64,000 nucleotides of DNA from Alcanivorax sediminis (GTDB lineage: Bacteria; Pseudomonadota; Gammaproteobacteria; Pseudomonadales; Alcanivoracaceae): assembly GCF_009601165.1 (NCBI RefSeq), contig NZ_WIRE01000001.1, positions 2,666,001 through 2,730,000 on the forward strand. The letters are read 5' to 3'. Shown here piece by piece: positions 18,002 through 26,867 of this stretch. Within the stretch, counting starts at the first letter, position 1; every line of letters begins with the position of its first letter. The notes beneath the pieces were generated by a model. That model ran no database searches and had not been told where the DNA came from. It saw only the letters and a program-made list of their open reading frames with translations. Made by a program: the position numbers and the translations under genes.

Positions 18002-19561
18002 TTAACGGGCGGGATAACCAGTGATACGACGGATTGAGCGATACAACGGTGCCAGTTGTGGATACAAACGCTGATAAACGTGCCGATAGAGCTTGTCATA
18101 CGTTCGCGCATATTCGGGGCGAGGCATAAAACGGGCCCCAGGGCGCGTCATAGCGTGCACCGCAGCCTGGTGATCATGGTGAATGCCCATGGCGACAGCG
18201 ATGTTTATTGCCGCGCCCAAACCTGAGGTTTCACTGGTGTGCGGTCGCTCGGCAGGGATGCCGAAGATGTCCGCCGTGATCTGCATGATGACATCACTCT
18301 GGGAGCCCCCTCCTGATACTTTGAGGTGAGTGACCTTGACGCCGTTACGCTTTTCCAGACGCTCCTTGCCTTCACGGAGCGCATAAGCGATCCCTTCAAT
18401 GATGGCTCGGTAGAGATGCGCCCGGGTATGCACATCACCGAAGCCGACAATGGCGCCCTTGGCTTCCGGGCCAGGGATACGGACCCCCGGATTCCAGAAC
18501 GGCTGTAGCGTCAGCCCCATGGCGCCAGGGGGGGTCTCGGTCAGAAACGATTCAAACAACGATTCCGGTGAGACACCCAGCTGCTCAGCTCGATCCACTT
18601 CTTCTCTGGCGAACTCCCGTTTGAACCAGTTCACCATCCAGTAGCCACGCTGCACTATAATTTCAGAATTGAAGCGATCAGGGACTGCTGCGCCGTAGGC
18701 TGGCACAAAGGGGATCGGTTCCACATAGCGTGCATTGCAGGTATTGAAGGTGGCGGTGGTGCCATAGCTGAGATTGCCGATCTCGGGTGAGAATGCACCT
18801 GAGCCCAACACTTCACAGGCCTTGTCTGCGCCACTGGCGATCACAGGAAGGCCCTGCGGAATTCCGGTGTGGCGGCTGGACTTTTCGGTAATGCGGCCGA
18901 TTTGCTCGCCGGGCGCAACCAACTCCGGGAGTTGATCAGGCCGGATTCGCAATGCCTTCCATTTCATGTCATGACTCGCGGCCCACTGGCTGCGTTTGTA
19001 GTCATACGGGATATAGCCCACCTGCGCGGCGGTACAATCACGGATTTCACCGGTGAGTCTGTAATTCAGATAGCCTGACAACAGCAGAAAGTGTGTGGTC
19101 CGAGACCAGATGTCCGGCTCATCCTCGGCAAGCCAGTTGCACTCCGCTTTGGACTGAAACTGGCGGAGAGTCTCACCCTGCCCCAGCAATTTTACCGGGG
19201 CAGATAGCCATAATGGCAGCTCCGGGGGGCGTGCGGCACGGCGCTGGTCCAGCCAGATAATGACCGGGCGCAATGGCTTCTTGCGTGAATCCAGACACAC
19301 CACAGAGGCGCGCTGGGTGGTAAGCGACACGCCCACAACACGTGCTTTCAGCTCTGGGAACTCCAGCCACAAGGCCTGACAGGCCTGGCCCAGTTCTTCC
19401 CAGAAATAATCGGCATCCTGTTCTGCCCAGCCAGGCTGGCGAGCCACATAGGGTTCGATATGGCGCTGCGCCTTGGCAACCAGTTCACCGGCGGCATCGA
19501 ACAGCATGGCACGGGAACTCTGGGTACCCTGATCCAGCGCCAGAAACAGGGGGGCTTCCAT
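18002..19561 (-). CDS. FGGY-family carbohydrate kinase (glycerol kinase-like)
   Basis: The 519-residue FGGY kinase has the ATPase phosphate-1 motif 'LALDQGTQSSRAMLFD' near residue 8. A GlpK-like segment 'QPGWAEQD' follows and the C-terminal domain has 'GIAYALREGKERLEKR' and 'LKVSGGGSQSDVIMQITADIFG'. The substrate-contact region differs from true GlpK, so the acceptor could be glycerol, another polyol or an alkylglycerol. Its ATG overlaps the TGA of the GlpD-like gene (TGATG), indicating translational coupling. In context it would feed phosphorylated product to, or work with, the dehydrogenase and the AGPS-like enzyme. Confidence 0.85.
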   Translation of the reverse strand: MEAPLFLALDQGTQSSRAMLFDAAGELVAKAQRHIEPYVARQPGWAEQDADYFWEELGQACQALWLEFPELKARVVGVSLTTQRASVVCLDSRKKPLRPVIIWLDQRRAARPPELPLWLSAPVKLLGQGETLRQFQSKAECNWLAEDEPDIWSRTTHFLLLSGYLNYRLTGEIRDCTAAQVGYIPYDYKRSQWAASHDMKWKALRIRPDQLPELVAPGEQIGRITEKSSRHTGIPQGLPVIASGADKACEVLGSGAFSPEIGNLSYGTTATFNTCNARYVEPIPFVPAYGAAVPDRFNSEIIVQRGYWMVNWFKREFAREEVDRAEQLGVSPESLFESFLTETPPGAMGLTLQPFWNPGVRIPGPEAKGAIVGFGDVHTRAHLYRAIIEGIAYALREGKERLEKRNGVKVTHLKVSGGGSQSDVIMQITADIFGIPAERPHTSETSGLGAAINIAVAMGIHHDHQAAVHAMTRPGARFMPRPEYARTYDKLYRHVYQRLYPQLAPLYRSIRRITGYPAR

Positions 19562-21066
19562 CAGCCCGCTTTCCTGTTATCCACCACCGGTGCAACAGGT
19601 ACGCCGTAGAACTGCTGATGAATGTCCAGATAGCGGCTCAGTTCCTTTTCCCAGCGTTCATCGTCCCAACCCAGCGCGGCCTTGATCTGCTCGCGACGGC
19701 GTTCAAGTACCGCCACCCCAGCCTGAGGTCGTGTCAGGCCCAGACGGGTGCGCCTTAGCATCAGGTCATCAAGGTGCTGAACGGCTTCCTGCTCGAGCAA
19801 CCAGTCAAAAAAGTCATCGTCATCCTGGTTGGCGTGCAGAAACTCATCAACGGCAGGCGGAGCCGCCTCCAGCTTGCTGTACATGGCCGCCTTGGTTTTT
19901 TGCCCCTTTCGATGCTCTCCCTCGGAGATCAGGCCGGTTGCCAGCAACGCATCAAGGGCGATAAGACGGAAAGTGGTGAGCTTGCCACCGCTGACCGTAA
20001 CCACGCCATTATCACCCCAGACGGCATGATCGCGACGCTCCTTGGAGGGATCCCCCCCTTTGCCGGAGGCAATCACGGGACGGACCCCCGCGATGGTGGC
20101 AAACACATCCTCACGGGAAATGGCCCGGCCAGGGAACTGGCTGTTGATCAATGTCAGCAGGTATTCCACTTCCTGATTGGAGGCACTGGCTTCGATATCC
20201 ATATCCTGAGGATGATCCAGATCCGTGGTTCCTACGCAGGTCACCCCTTCCCAGGGAAACACAAATACCGGGCGACCATCCTCGGGGTGCATCACCGTCA
20301 GGCAATCTGAAACCGGCAGCCTTTCCGGATCCACAAACAAATGGCTACCGCGCAGGGGGCGGACTCTTGCTTCACTGCCGGAGAAACGATCTGCCCAGGC
20401 GCCGGTGGCATTCACGACCTGCTTCGCCTGAACGGTTCGTTTCTGATCTGATACCAGGTCGTGCAGCGAAACACTGAAACCCTGTTCTTCGCGGGCAACA
20501 CTTGTCACTTGCAGGTAGTTTTCGGCAACGCCACCGTGACGGGTGGCCTCAAGCAAGGTTCTCATTACCAGACGACAGTCATCGGTAAGGGCATCGGTAT
20601 AACACATGGCCCCTGTAAGTCCGTCAGTGTTTAGCGCCGGCGCCCTTTCTTTCACCTGCTGCAAGGAGAGGTAACGGTGATCACGGATGCCCGCCAGAAA
20701 GTCGTATAACCAAAGCACAGCTTTCATGGGCCAGCGCCCGGGAAATACCCCTTTTCTCAGGGGGAACAGGTAGGTGGCGCGCTCAACAAGACCGGGCAGC
20801 TCCTTGAGCAGCCGTTCGCGTTCCAGCAATGAATGACGGGTCAGTTTGACATCGCCCTGAGCAATATAGCGCAGGCCGCCATGCACCATCTTGGATGATC
20901 GGCTGGACGTTCCCCAGGCGTAATCACGCTGCTCTACCAGCAGGACTTTCAGGCCGCGGCGGGCCGCTTCCAGCATGACACCAGCGCCGGTAATACCGCC
21001 ACCAATAACCAGTAGATCCCACTGCTGGTCAGCCAGTTGATCGATTTCGTTGCGTTTGCCAAGCAT
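19561..21066 (-). CDS. glpD: FAD-dependent glycerol-3-phosphate dehydrogenase (GlpD family)
   Basis: This 501-residue membrane-associated flavoenzyme oxidises sn-glycerol-3-phosphate to DHAP and passes electrons to quinone. The FAD motif is 'DLLVIGGGITGAGVMLEAARRG' (about 18-40), followed by 'WGTSSRSSKMVHGGLRYIAQGD' (flavin and substrate contacts) and 'ATGAWADRF'. The C-terminal motif is 'DNGVVTVSGGKLTTFRLIALDAL'. The helical C-terminal GlpD domain is present. It sits between an AGPS-like gene (12-bp gap) and an FGGY kinase (1-bp overlap), making a glycerolipid operon. A paralogue elsewhere could be the catabolic enzyme, so the symbol is tentative. Confidence 0.85.
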   Translation of the reverse strand: MLGKRNEIDQLADQQWDLLVIGGGITGAGVMLEAARRGLKVLLVEQRDYAWGTSSRSSKMVHGGLRYIAQGDVKLTRHSLLERERLLKELPGLVERATYLFPLRKGVFPGRWPMKAVLWLYDFLAGIRDHRYLSLQQVKERAPALNTDGLTGAMCYTDALTDDCRLVMRTLLEATRHGGVAENYLQVTSVAREEQGFSVSLHDLVSDQKRTVQAKQVVNATGAWADRFSGSEARVRPLRGSHLFVDPERLPVSDCLTVMHPEDGRPVFVFPWEGVTCVGTTDLDHPQDMDIEASASNQEVEYLLTLINSQFPGRAISREDVFATIAGVRPVIASGKGGDPSKERRDHAVWGDNGVVTVSGGKLTTFRLIALDALLATGLISEGEHRKGQKTKAAMYSKLEAAPPAVDEFLHANQDDDDFFDWLLEQEAVQHLDDLMLRRTRLGLTRPQAGVAVLERRREQIKAALGWDDERWEKELSRYLDIHQQFYGVPVAPVVDNRKAG

Positions 21067-21078
21067 GTTGCTTTCCTG

Positions 21079-22680
21079 TTAGTCCTGATCATCCTGGAGC
21101 AGACAACCCGGATTGAGTTGCTGTCGGGGATCCATTGCATGTACCAGATCCTTGATAATCTGCATGCCCTGTGCGCCCTTCTCGTGCTTCAGCCAGGGTG
21201 CATGATCCCGCCCTACTCCATGCTGATGGCTGATCGTTCCACCGTGGGCGACCACCGTATCACTCGCAGCTTTTTTCATGGTTTGCCAGCGCTTCAGTGT
21301 CTTCTCGTAGCTATCAGAGCATCGAAACACGTAAGTGGTGTAGATACTGGAACCCTGCGGATACAGGTGTGAGAGATGAGTAAAGACATGAACCTCTTCA
21401 CCGTCACCGGCGTTGTCACGCACGGCCTGCTCCATGGCGGTCATGGCCGAGGTTACCTGTTTCCAGTTCACCGCCGTTTCAAAGGTATCCACCACATAGC
21501 CATGTTCCCACAATCCATGACGCAGATACGGTGAACGGAACCGGGACTCTTCCCATTTCTTGCCCAGTAGCTCTCCAATCATGACGCCACCCGCGGCACG
21601 GATACGGCGCTTGCAGCTTGCCAGCATCTGGCGACTCTGGGATCTCTCGCCAGTCACGCCAAACGTGATCATGCATTTGCGATCACCGCATCCACGCACC
21701 GCCAGGTAACGATGCAACAGGGATACCATCTTTTCATGGCCGGCCAACATCAAATGGGTGCGAGTCTCTTCAGGATTGGATACACGCAGCATCGACAACG
21801 GCAAACGGGACTGGGTCAGCCCACGCACCAGCTCCACGGCCACATCCCAGTTAGGCGCAAAGGCGACCTGGAAGGTCTCCGTTTCCGGCAACGGCGTGAC
21901 TCGCACCTTCACCTCCGTGATCACCCCCAGGCGACCTTCGGAGCCCAGTACAATCTCGCGGATATCCGGGCCGGCAGAGGAAGCGGGAATAGCAGGAATT
22001 TCAAGGGTCCCACGGGGTGTCTCCACCTTGCCACCGGCGAACATCTGCTCAATGCGACCATAACGCATGGACTGCTGTCCGCTGGAGCGACTGGCCACCC
22101 AGCCACCCACAGTGGAGAGCTCCCAGGATTGCGGAAAATGCCCAAGGGTGTACCCCTTTCCCTTGAGTTGCTGCTCGACCAGAGGCCCCGGTGTACCGGC
22201 CCCAAAGGTGGCAATCTGGCTTTCCTTGTCGAGATCAATCAGGGAATTCATTCTGGCCAGAGACAAGGTCAATACCGGCTTGTCACCACCTTGCGGATTG
22301 ATGTGCCCAGCGACAGAGGTGCCGCCACCATAAGGGATAACAATGATTTCCTGGCCGATTGCCCAGTCAAGCAGTTCCCGAACCTGTTGCGAGGTTTCCG
22401 GTTCCGCAACACCGTCCGGGAAGTGTCCAACATCTCCAGACCGCATGGCCAGCCAATCCGGCAGGCTCTGGCCACGGGCATGGCGCACCCGGATTTCCGG
22501 TGAAGTATCGATCAGGGGATGGGCATGGAGTCGGCTTTTCGGCACTTTGGCAACCACCGCCGCCAACTCGGCATCCTGTAATGGCGAAGCCTTGCCCAGC
22601 CGCGACTGCAGGAAGGTCAATCCGGAGGGTTTTAAAGGGTAGTCGTTGGCGCTATCGCCCCAGCCATTCCAGCGTCGCAT
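21079..22680 (-). CDS. alkyldihydroxyacetonephosphate synthase-like FAD-binding oxidase
   Basis: This 533-residue VAO-type flavoprotein starts 'MRRWNGWGDS', as in AGPS enzymes. It has the PP-loop 'PYGGGTSVAGHIN', 'STVGGWVASRSSGQQSMRYG', 'EIVLGSEGRLGVITEVKVRV', and a C-terminal 'GGTISHQHGVGRDHAPWL'. AGPS exchanges the acyl of acyl-DHAP for a fatty alcohol to form an ether lipid. The equivalent of the animal His-His-His active-site triad reads His-Gln-His, so the exact reaction is uncertain; a related FAD oxidase is the alternative. AGGAG lies seven bases before the ATG. It is the first gene of the AGPS-GlpD-FGGY run, downstream of an acyltransferase. Confidence 0.8.
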   Translation of the reverse strand: MRRWNGWGDSANDYPLKPSGLTFLQSRLGKASPLQDAELAAVVAKVPKSRLHAHPLIDTSPEIRVRHARGQSLPDWLAMRSGDVGHFPDGVAEPETSQQVRELLDWAIGQEIIVIPYGGGTSVAGHINPQGGDKPVLTLSLARMNSLIDLDKESQIATFGAGTPGPLVEQQLKGKGYTLGHFPQSWELSTVGGWVASRSSGQQSMRYGRIEQMFAGGKVETPRGTLEIPAIPASSAGPDIREIVLGSEGRLGVITEVKVRVTPLPETETFQVAFAPNWDVAVELVRGLTQSRLPLSMLRVSNPEETRTHLMLAGHEKMVSLLHRYLAVRGCGDRKCMITFGVTGERSQSRQMLASCKRRIRAAGGVMIGELLGKKWEESRFRSPYLRHGLWEHGYVVDTFETAVNWKQVTSAMTAMEQAVRDNAGDGEEVHVFTHLSHLYPQGSSIYTTYVFRCSDSYEKTLKRWQTMKKAASDTVVAHGGTISHQHGVGRDHAPWLKHEKGAQGMQIIKDLVHAMDPRQQLNPGCLLQDDQD

Positions 22681-22786
22681 GGAAATTTCTCCTGATTTTT
22701 TGGCATGTTAGCGCTGAATCAGGGGTGTTTCACTGGCGTAGCGGGACAGCAGGATGGACTTTTTCGGACACGCTTTCAGCGCGGTG

Positions 22787-23617
22787 TCAGTCCTTGAGGA
22801 ACCATTTCCGCCAACCCTTATGCCTTGCATCCGCACGGTCGTGCTCCAGCTCGGCCAACATGCACTCAATAGACGATGCCACTTCTTCACGCAATTCCCA
22901 ACAGGCATCCTTGTCGCCAGCTCGTCCTGCCCAGCGATCGGTACGAATGGGTTTGCCAATTTGAAACCAGAAAGGCTCCGGCCTTGGAACCAGGGTTGGG
23001 CCAACGCCACGGCCGAGTGGCATGAACAGATCCCCGTCCCGGAGAATGTTATTCACCCTGCCATTCTTGAGTACCCGTTGACCAAGCCGTGACGTCTTGA
23101 ACGCCTCCCCATCAAACAAAACGTCGTAGGTGTAATCACACCCAGCCGATGCAAAGGGAATGATATCGTAGCCATGGGCAATCGCCATCCGCGCGAATCC
23201 GGTTCGCTGTTTCCACACCAACCGGTGCTCTTCGCCCTTGCGCATGGCGACTTCACGCCCGCCACCGGGGAACACCAGAATATGCTGACCGCTTTCCATC
23301 AGCGCCTGGCAGTTTTCCGGCGTCCCGTCTACCGCCCCAAAACGTTCGAGCAAAGGGCCCCATCCGGGTATCTGAAAGTGAAAATGGTCTCCCAAGGCTC
23401 TCGGGTACACGCCGGTTTCCCGATACAGTTCTGCCACAAAAAGAGGAGAATCAATGAGTCCGTACAGACCGTGGTTACCAACAAAAAGGGACGGACGCTG
23501 TGGATCCACGTTCTCTGAACCACGTAAACGCGGGGCAAAATACCAGCGCTGCACGCGCAGGCGTTTGTCCAGAGACTTTAGGGATGGCGGCGTAAACGTC
23601 GAACTTTTCAATGTCAA
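22787..23617 (-). CDS. lysophospholipid acyltransferase family protein (TMEM68/MGAT-like LPLAT)
   Basis: The 276-residue LPLAT-superfamily protein has the catalytic block 'LFVGNHGLYGLIDSPLF' and 'ILVFPGGGREVAMRKGE', the form seen in LPLAT_MGAT-like/TMEM68 enzymes that acylate glycerol or DHAP derivatives. A frame extends to a TTG at 23653, but the TTG at 23617 has AAGGA five bases upstream and is preferred. Gene order (acyltransferase, AGPS-like, GlpD, FGGY kinase, all minus strand) suggests it supplies or finishes an acylated glycerol backbone. Membrane association is expected. Confidence 0.8.
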   Translation of the reverse strand: MTLKSSTFTPPSLKSLDKRLRVQRWYFAPRLRGSENVDPQRPSLFVGNHGLYGLIDSPLFVAELYRETGVYPRALGDHFHFQIPGWGPLLERFGAVDGTPENCQALMESGQHILVFPGGGREVAMRKGEEHRLVWKQRTGFARMAIAHGYDIIPFASAGCDYTYDVLFDGEAFKTSRLGQRVLKNGRVNNILRDGDLFMPLGRGVGPTLVPRPEPFWFQIGKPIRTDRWAGRAGDKDACWELREEVASSIECMLAELEHDRADARHKGWRKWFLKD

Positions 23618-23750
23618 AACGGTCCTTTGTTGGTAGGGTTGGCAAAATAGCAAAGCGGGACTTTACCAGCTTTTACACCGCAGCTATGGTTAAAACGTGC
23701 CTAAACCATTAAAAAAAACCTATTACATTTTTACCGTCCAAGGAGTTTCC

Positions 23751-24416
23751 ATGAAACGTTTTGCGGGTTCTCTGGTTCTTGCCAGTGCCGTAGCTATTAC
23801 CGGCTGTAGCACAATCAATCCTTACACCGGGGAAAAGCAGACTTCCAAAGCCACCTCTGGCGCCGCCATCGGCGCTGTAGCAGGTGCACTGATCGGTATT
23901 GCCACTTCCGACAGCGCCAAAGAGCGTAAAGAACGCGCCCTGAAAGGTGCGGGTATCGGCGCGGTAACCGGTGGCGGTGTGGGTTACTACATGGACGTAC
24001 AGGAAGCCAAGCTGCGTCAGAAAATGGAAGGCGCTGGTGTCTCTGTTACCCGGGATGGTGACAACATTATCCTGAACATGCCGGGCAATCTGACCTTCGA
24101 TACCGATAGCAGCACTGTGAAGCCCTCTTTTAGTCCGGTACTGGATGCTGTCGCTGAGGTCCTCAAAGAGTACAAGTCCACCATGATCCAGGTTGCGGGT
24201 CACACTGACAGCACCGGCGGTGATCGCTACAACCTGCTGCTCTCCCAGCAGCGTGCCCAGGCCGTTGCCAATAAACTGGGTGGCTTCGGTGTTGAGCAGG
24301 TGCGCATGGACGTGGTCGGCTTTGGTGAAACCCAACCGATTGCCAGCAACGGTACTGCCAGCGGTCGTGAACAGAACCGTCGCGTAGAGCTGACACTGAT
24401 CCCGTTCACCGAGTAA
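23751..24416 (+). CDS. OmpA family lipoprotein (YiaD-like)
   Basis: The 221-residue lipoprotein starts at ATG 23751 with AGGAG six bases before it. The lipobox is 'AVAITGCS'. Two glycine-zipper hairpins follow ('GAAIGAVAGALIGIA' and 'GAGIGAVTGGGVGYY'), then an OmpA C-terminal domain with the peptidoglycan-binding 'AGHTDSTGGDRYNLLLSQQR' and 'NRRVELTL'. It anchors the outer membrane to peptidoglycan, as YiaD-type proteins do. It is a monocistronic gene ended by a strong terminator. Confidence 0.92.
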   Translation: MKRFAGSLVLASAVAITGCSTINPYTGEKQTSKATSGAAIGAVAGALIGIATSDSAKERKERALKGAGIGAVTGGGVGYYMDVQEAKLRQKMEGAGVSVTRDGDNIILNMPGNLTFDTDSSTVKPSFSPVLDAVAEVLKEYKSTMIQVAGHTDSTGGDRYNLLLSQQRAQAVANKLGGFGVEQVRMDVVGFGETQPIASNGTASGREQNRRVELTLIPFTE

Positions 24417-24434
24417 TCGCTTTACCTGCATGAC

Positions 24435-24463
24435 AAACGGCAGGCCCAGGGCCTGCCGTTTTT
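24435..24463 (+). terminator. rho-independent terminator after the OmpA lipoprotein gene
   Basis: A perfect 11-bp inverted repeat (24435-24445 with 24451-24461), GC-rich core, five-base loop and a following run of T form a strong intrinsic terminator 18 bp after the stop codon. Confidence 0.9.
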
Positions 24464-24564
24464 GTATCTGGTTTTCGAAAACAATCAAGTTTCATCACAA
24501 GATCCCGGATGCCAGATGGCACAGGAAAGGTATGATCAAATCATGCCCCTGATGAGCCTCTCCC

Positions 24565-25611
24565 ATGAATGACCAACAGCTCAATGACCATCGCTGGCAA
24601 GCCCTCTGTCAACGGGCAAGGCACCCGAGTGAGCCTTTTTTCTATGGCGTGACAACGACAGGAGTGGTGTGCCGTGCGGGCTGCCCTTCGCGGTTACCCA
24701 AGCGCGAGAATATCCGCTTCTTCGACAGTTGCGCAGAGGCGCTACAGGCAGGTTATCGCCCCTGCAAACGCTGCCAGCCCTTACAGGAAAAGGATCCCCG
24801 ATCCGCACTGGCTACACGAGTCTGTCGACTTATTGAGCAGGATCCGGATAACGCAGACCTGGCGTCGCTTGCCTCCGCTCTGGGCTACACCGAGGCACAC
24901 CTGCAGAAGCGATTCCAGACGCTGACAGGATTAAGCCCACTGGAATACGCAAGAGCACTACGACAGCAAAACATCTATCGTGAATTGGGACGCGGCAAGT
25001 CCACTACCGAGGCATTACTCGACGCAGGGTACCAATCCAGCAGTCAGTTTTATTCTGAATTTAAACTGTTTAGCAGCCTGCCCCCGGGCAGCCATCGGCA
25101 ATCCGGTGCGGGTGAGATTCTGACCTTTACCGCTGCGCAGACCAGTCTGGGTGCCCTGGTGGTCGCCGCAAGCAGCAAGGGGTTATGCTGGATTTCTCTC
25201 GGGGATGATGCTCAAAAAGAGGTAGAAAATTTACAAAAGCACTTCGCTAAAGCGGAATTTTGTCCTCCAGATCGCGACTTTAATGAATGGGTGAGCCAGG
25301 TCATCGGATTCATCGACAACCCCAGACACCCCCTGGCCCTGCCTCTCGATATCCGCGGCACCATTTTTCAGCGACAGGTTTGGGAGGCTCTCCGAAAAGT
25401 GCCAGCGGGCCAAACATTGAACTACCAGGGACTGGCAGAAGCCATCGGCAAGCCAGGCGCTGCGCGCGCGGTGGCAGGCGCCTGTGCTGCTAACGTACTG
25501 GCCGTCGCCATACCTTGTCACCGCATTGTGCGCAGTGATGGCAGCCTTTCCGGATATCGCTGGGGCGTGGAGCGCAAAGCGACGTTGCTCGATCGCGAGA
25601 ATTCCACCTGA
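24565..25611 (+). CDS. ada: bifunctional Ada: methylphosphotriester sensor / O6-methylguanine-DNA methyltransferase
   Basis: This 348-residue full-length Ada has an N-terminal zinc methyl-acceptor domain with Cys36, Cys40, Cys67 and Cys70 ('VVCRAGC', 'PCKRC'). An AraC-type helix-turn-helix follows (about 85-170). The C-terminal methyltransferase has the acceptor motif 'IPCHRIV' (Cys318). It repairs O6-methylguanine and, once methylated at the N-terminal Cys, activates the adaptive response. No alkB or alkA is adjacent. It converges with an MFS gene. Confidence 0.93.
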   Translation: MNDQQLNDHRWQALCQRARHPSEPFFYGVTTTGVVCRAGCPSRLPKRENIRFFDSCAEALQAGYRPCKRCQPLQEKDPRSALATRVCRLIEQDPDNADLASLASALGYTEAHLQKRFQTLTGLSPLEYARALRQQNIYRELGRGKSTTEALLDAGYQSSSQFYSEFKLFSSLPPGSHRQSGAGEILTFTAAQTSLGALVVAASSKGLCWISLGDDAQKEVENLQKHFAKAEFCPPDRDFNEWVSQVIGFIDNPRHPLALPLDIRGTIFQRQVWEALRKVPAGQTLNYQGLAEAIGKPGAARAVAGACAANVLAVAIPCHRIVRSDGSLSGYRWGVERKATLLDRENST

Positions 25612-25629
25612 AACCCGGCATGTGCAGGT

Positions 25630-26850
25630 TCAGGAGCGCCGAACCAGCCGCCAGGCCAGCAGGCTTAGCGGTAACATCAAAGCCATTACCAGCAGATACG
25701 GCCAGCGATGATCCAGGGTGTACAGCCCCGTACCGACGAGGGGCCCGAGAATAAAGCCCAGCGCAGGACAAGCACTGGCAAGGCCGGCCACTCTGCCCTG
25801 CTCCTCATGACTGACTCGCAGACTGGCCAGAGACATGATTGCCGGCATGCCAAAGCCCAGCCCCAGCCCCACCAGCAGTACAGCAGCGCTCATCAGGAGC
25901 TGGGATTCCACCACCCACAGCAATACCGCTCCGGCGCCGATTGCCGGCACGGCCATGGCAATCAACAAGACGGCAGGTGCCCGCAACCATTGCACAACGA
26001 TAATCTGGCCGGACAGCGAGGTAATCGCGGCAGCCATCATTGTCAGGCCGAGCGTTCGGGCTGAGTCTTGAGGAGACATGTGAAAGTGATCCTGGAAGAG
26101 GAAGCCCAGGGTTTGCTGTATCAGTGCAAAGCTCATGAAAAGCATCACCCCGGTCATCAACAGGTCACGTAAACGAGGATCCGCATAAGCTCCCAGCCCT
26201 TTCTTGAGGGTTTGGCGAAGATTCATGGTTCTCTGACTGCGAACCTGAGGAGATGGTGGCAGAAACATTGCCGTGGTGATCGCCATCAACCCAGTGATCA
26301 CTGAAACCGCATAAAGCGGAAAAACAAGGGAAACGGCGGCCAGGACACCACCCGATACGGGGCCAATGACGGTGCCAAGATTATTGGCGGCACCAATTCT
26401 TCCCATACCCTGTGTACGTTGTTCGGGGGTTGTGATGTCGGCAGTGTAGGCCGCTGCAGCTGCAGGTGTGGCAGCCATAATCGCTGCCTGCAGCATACGG
26501 CTCAGCACCAGCCCTGCCACCAGGACAGCGCCCGTTATCCAGCCGTTAAGACCCGCGTGAAACACCAGCCCGAACAGAAGCGTACCCACGGAGTAGCCGG
26601 TAAGCCCGATGACCAATACGGATTTTCGCCCCAGCGATTCACTGACCGTACCCCACACCGGGCTGGCCAGTGCAAAGATCAGTGAAGAGCAACTGATAAT
26701 CAGCCCGACCTCCATTTCCGCCATACCAGTGGCGCGGCCGAGGGACGGCAGCAAGGTGAAAACCAGGGTCTGACCAAGGGCTGTAGCGGCTACCGCCATC
26801 AATAGAATTGAGTGTTGCAGGGTGCTCGCGTTACGCTTGCTGCCATTCAT
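25630..26850 (-). CDS. MFS transporter (drug efflux-like, DHA1 type)
   Basis: The 406-residue protein has about twelve transmembrane helices. Visible MFS features are 'LASPVWGTVSESLGRKSVLVIGL' (motif A), 'RMLQAAIMAATPAAAAAY' and 'AANNLGTVIGPVSGGVL' (the antiporter motif C region). It resembles TetA/YajR-like multidrug antiporters of the DHA1 group. The ATG at 26850 is preferred to an upstream GTG at 26874 that would overlap the divergent patatin start. Substrate unknown. Confidence 0.85.
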   Translation of the reverse strand: MNGSKRNASTLQHSILLMAVAATALGQTLVFTLLPSLGRATGMAEMEVGLIISCSSLIFALASPVWGTVSESLGRKSVLVIGLTGYSVGTLLFGLVFHAGLNGWITGAVLVAGLVLSRMLQAAIMAATPAAAAAYTADITTPEQRTQGMGRIGAANNLGTVIGPVSGGVLAAVSLVFPLYAVSVITGLMAITTAMFLPPSPQVRSQRTMNLRQTLKKGLGAYADPRLRDLLMTGVMLFMSFALIQQTLGFLFQDHFHMSPQDSARTLGLTMMAAAITSLSGQIIVVQWLRAPAVLLIAMAVPAIGAGAVLLWVVESQLLMSAAVLLVGLGLGFGMPAIMSLASLRVSHEEQGRVAGLASACPALGFILGPLVGTGLYTLDHRWPYLLVMALMLPLSLLAWRLVRRS

Positions 26851-26867
26851 TATCGAGGATTCGCCTT

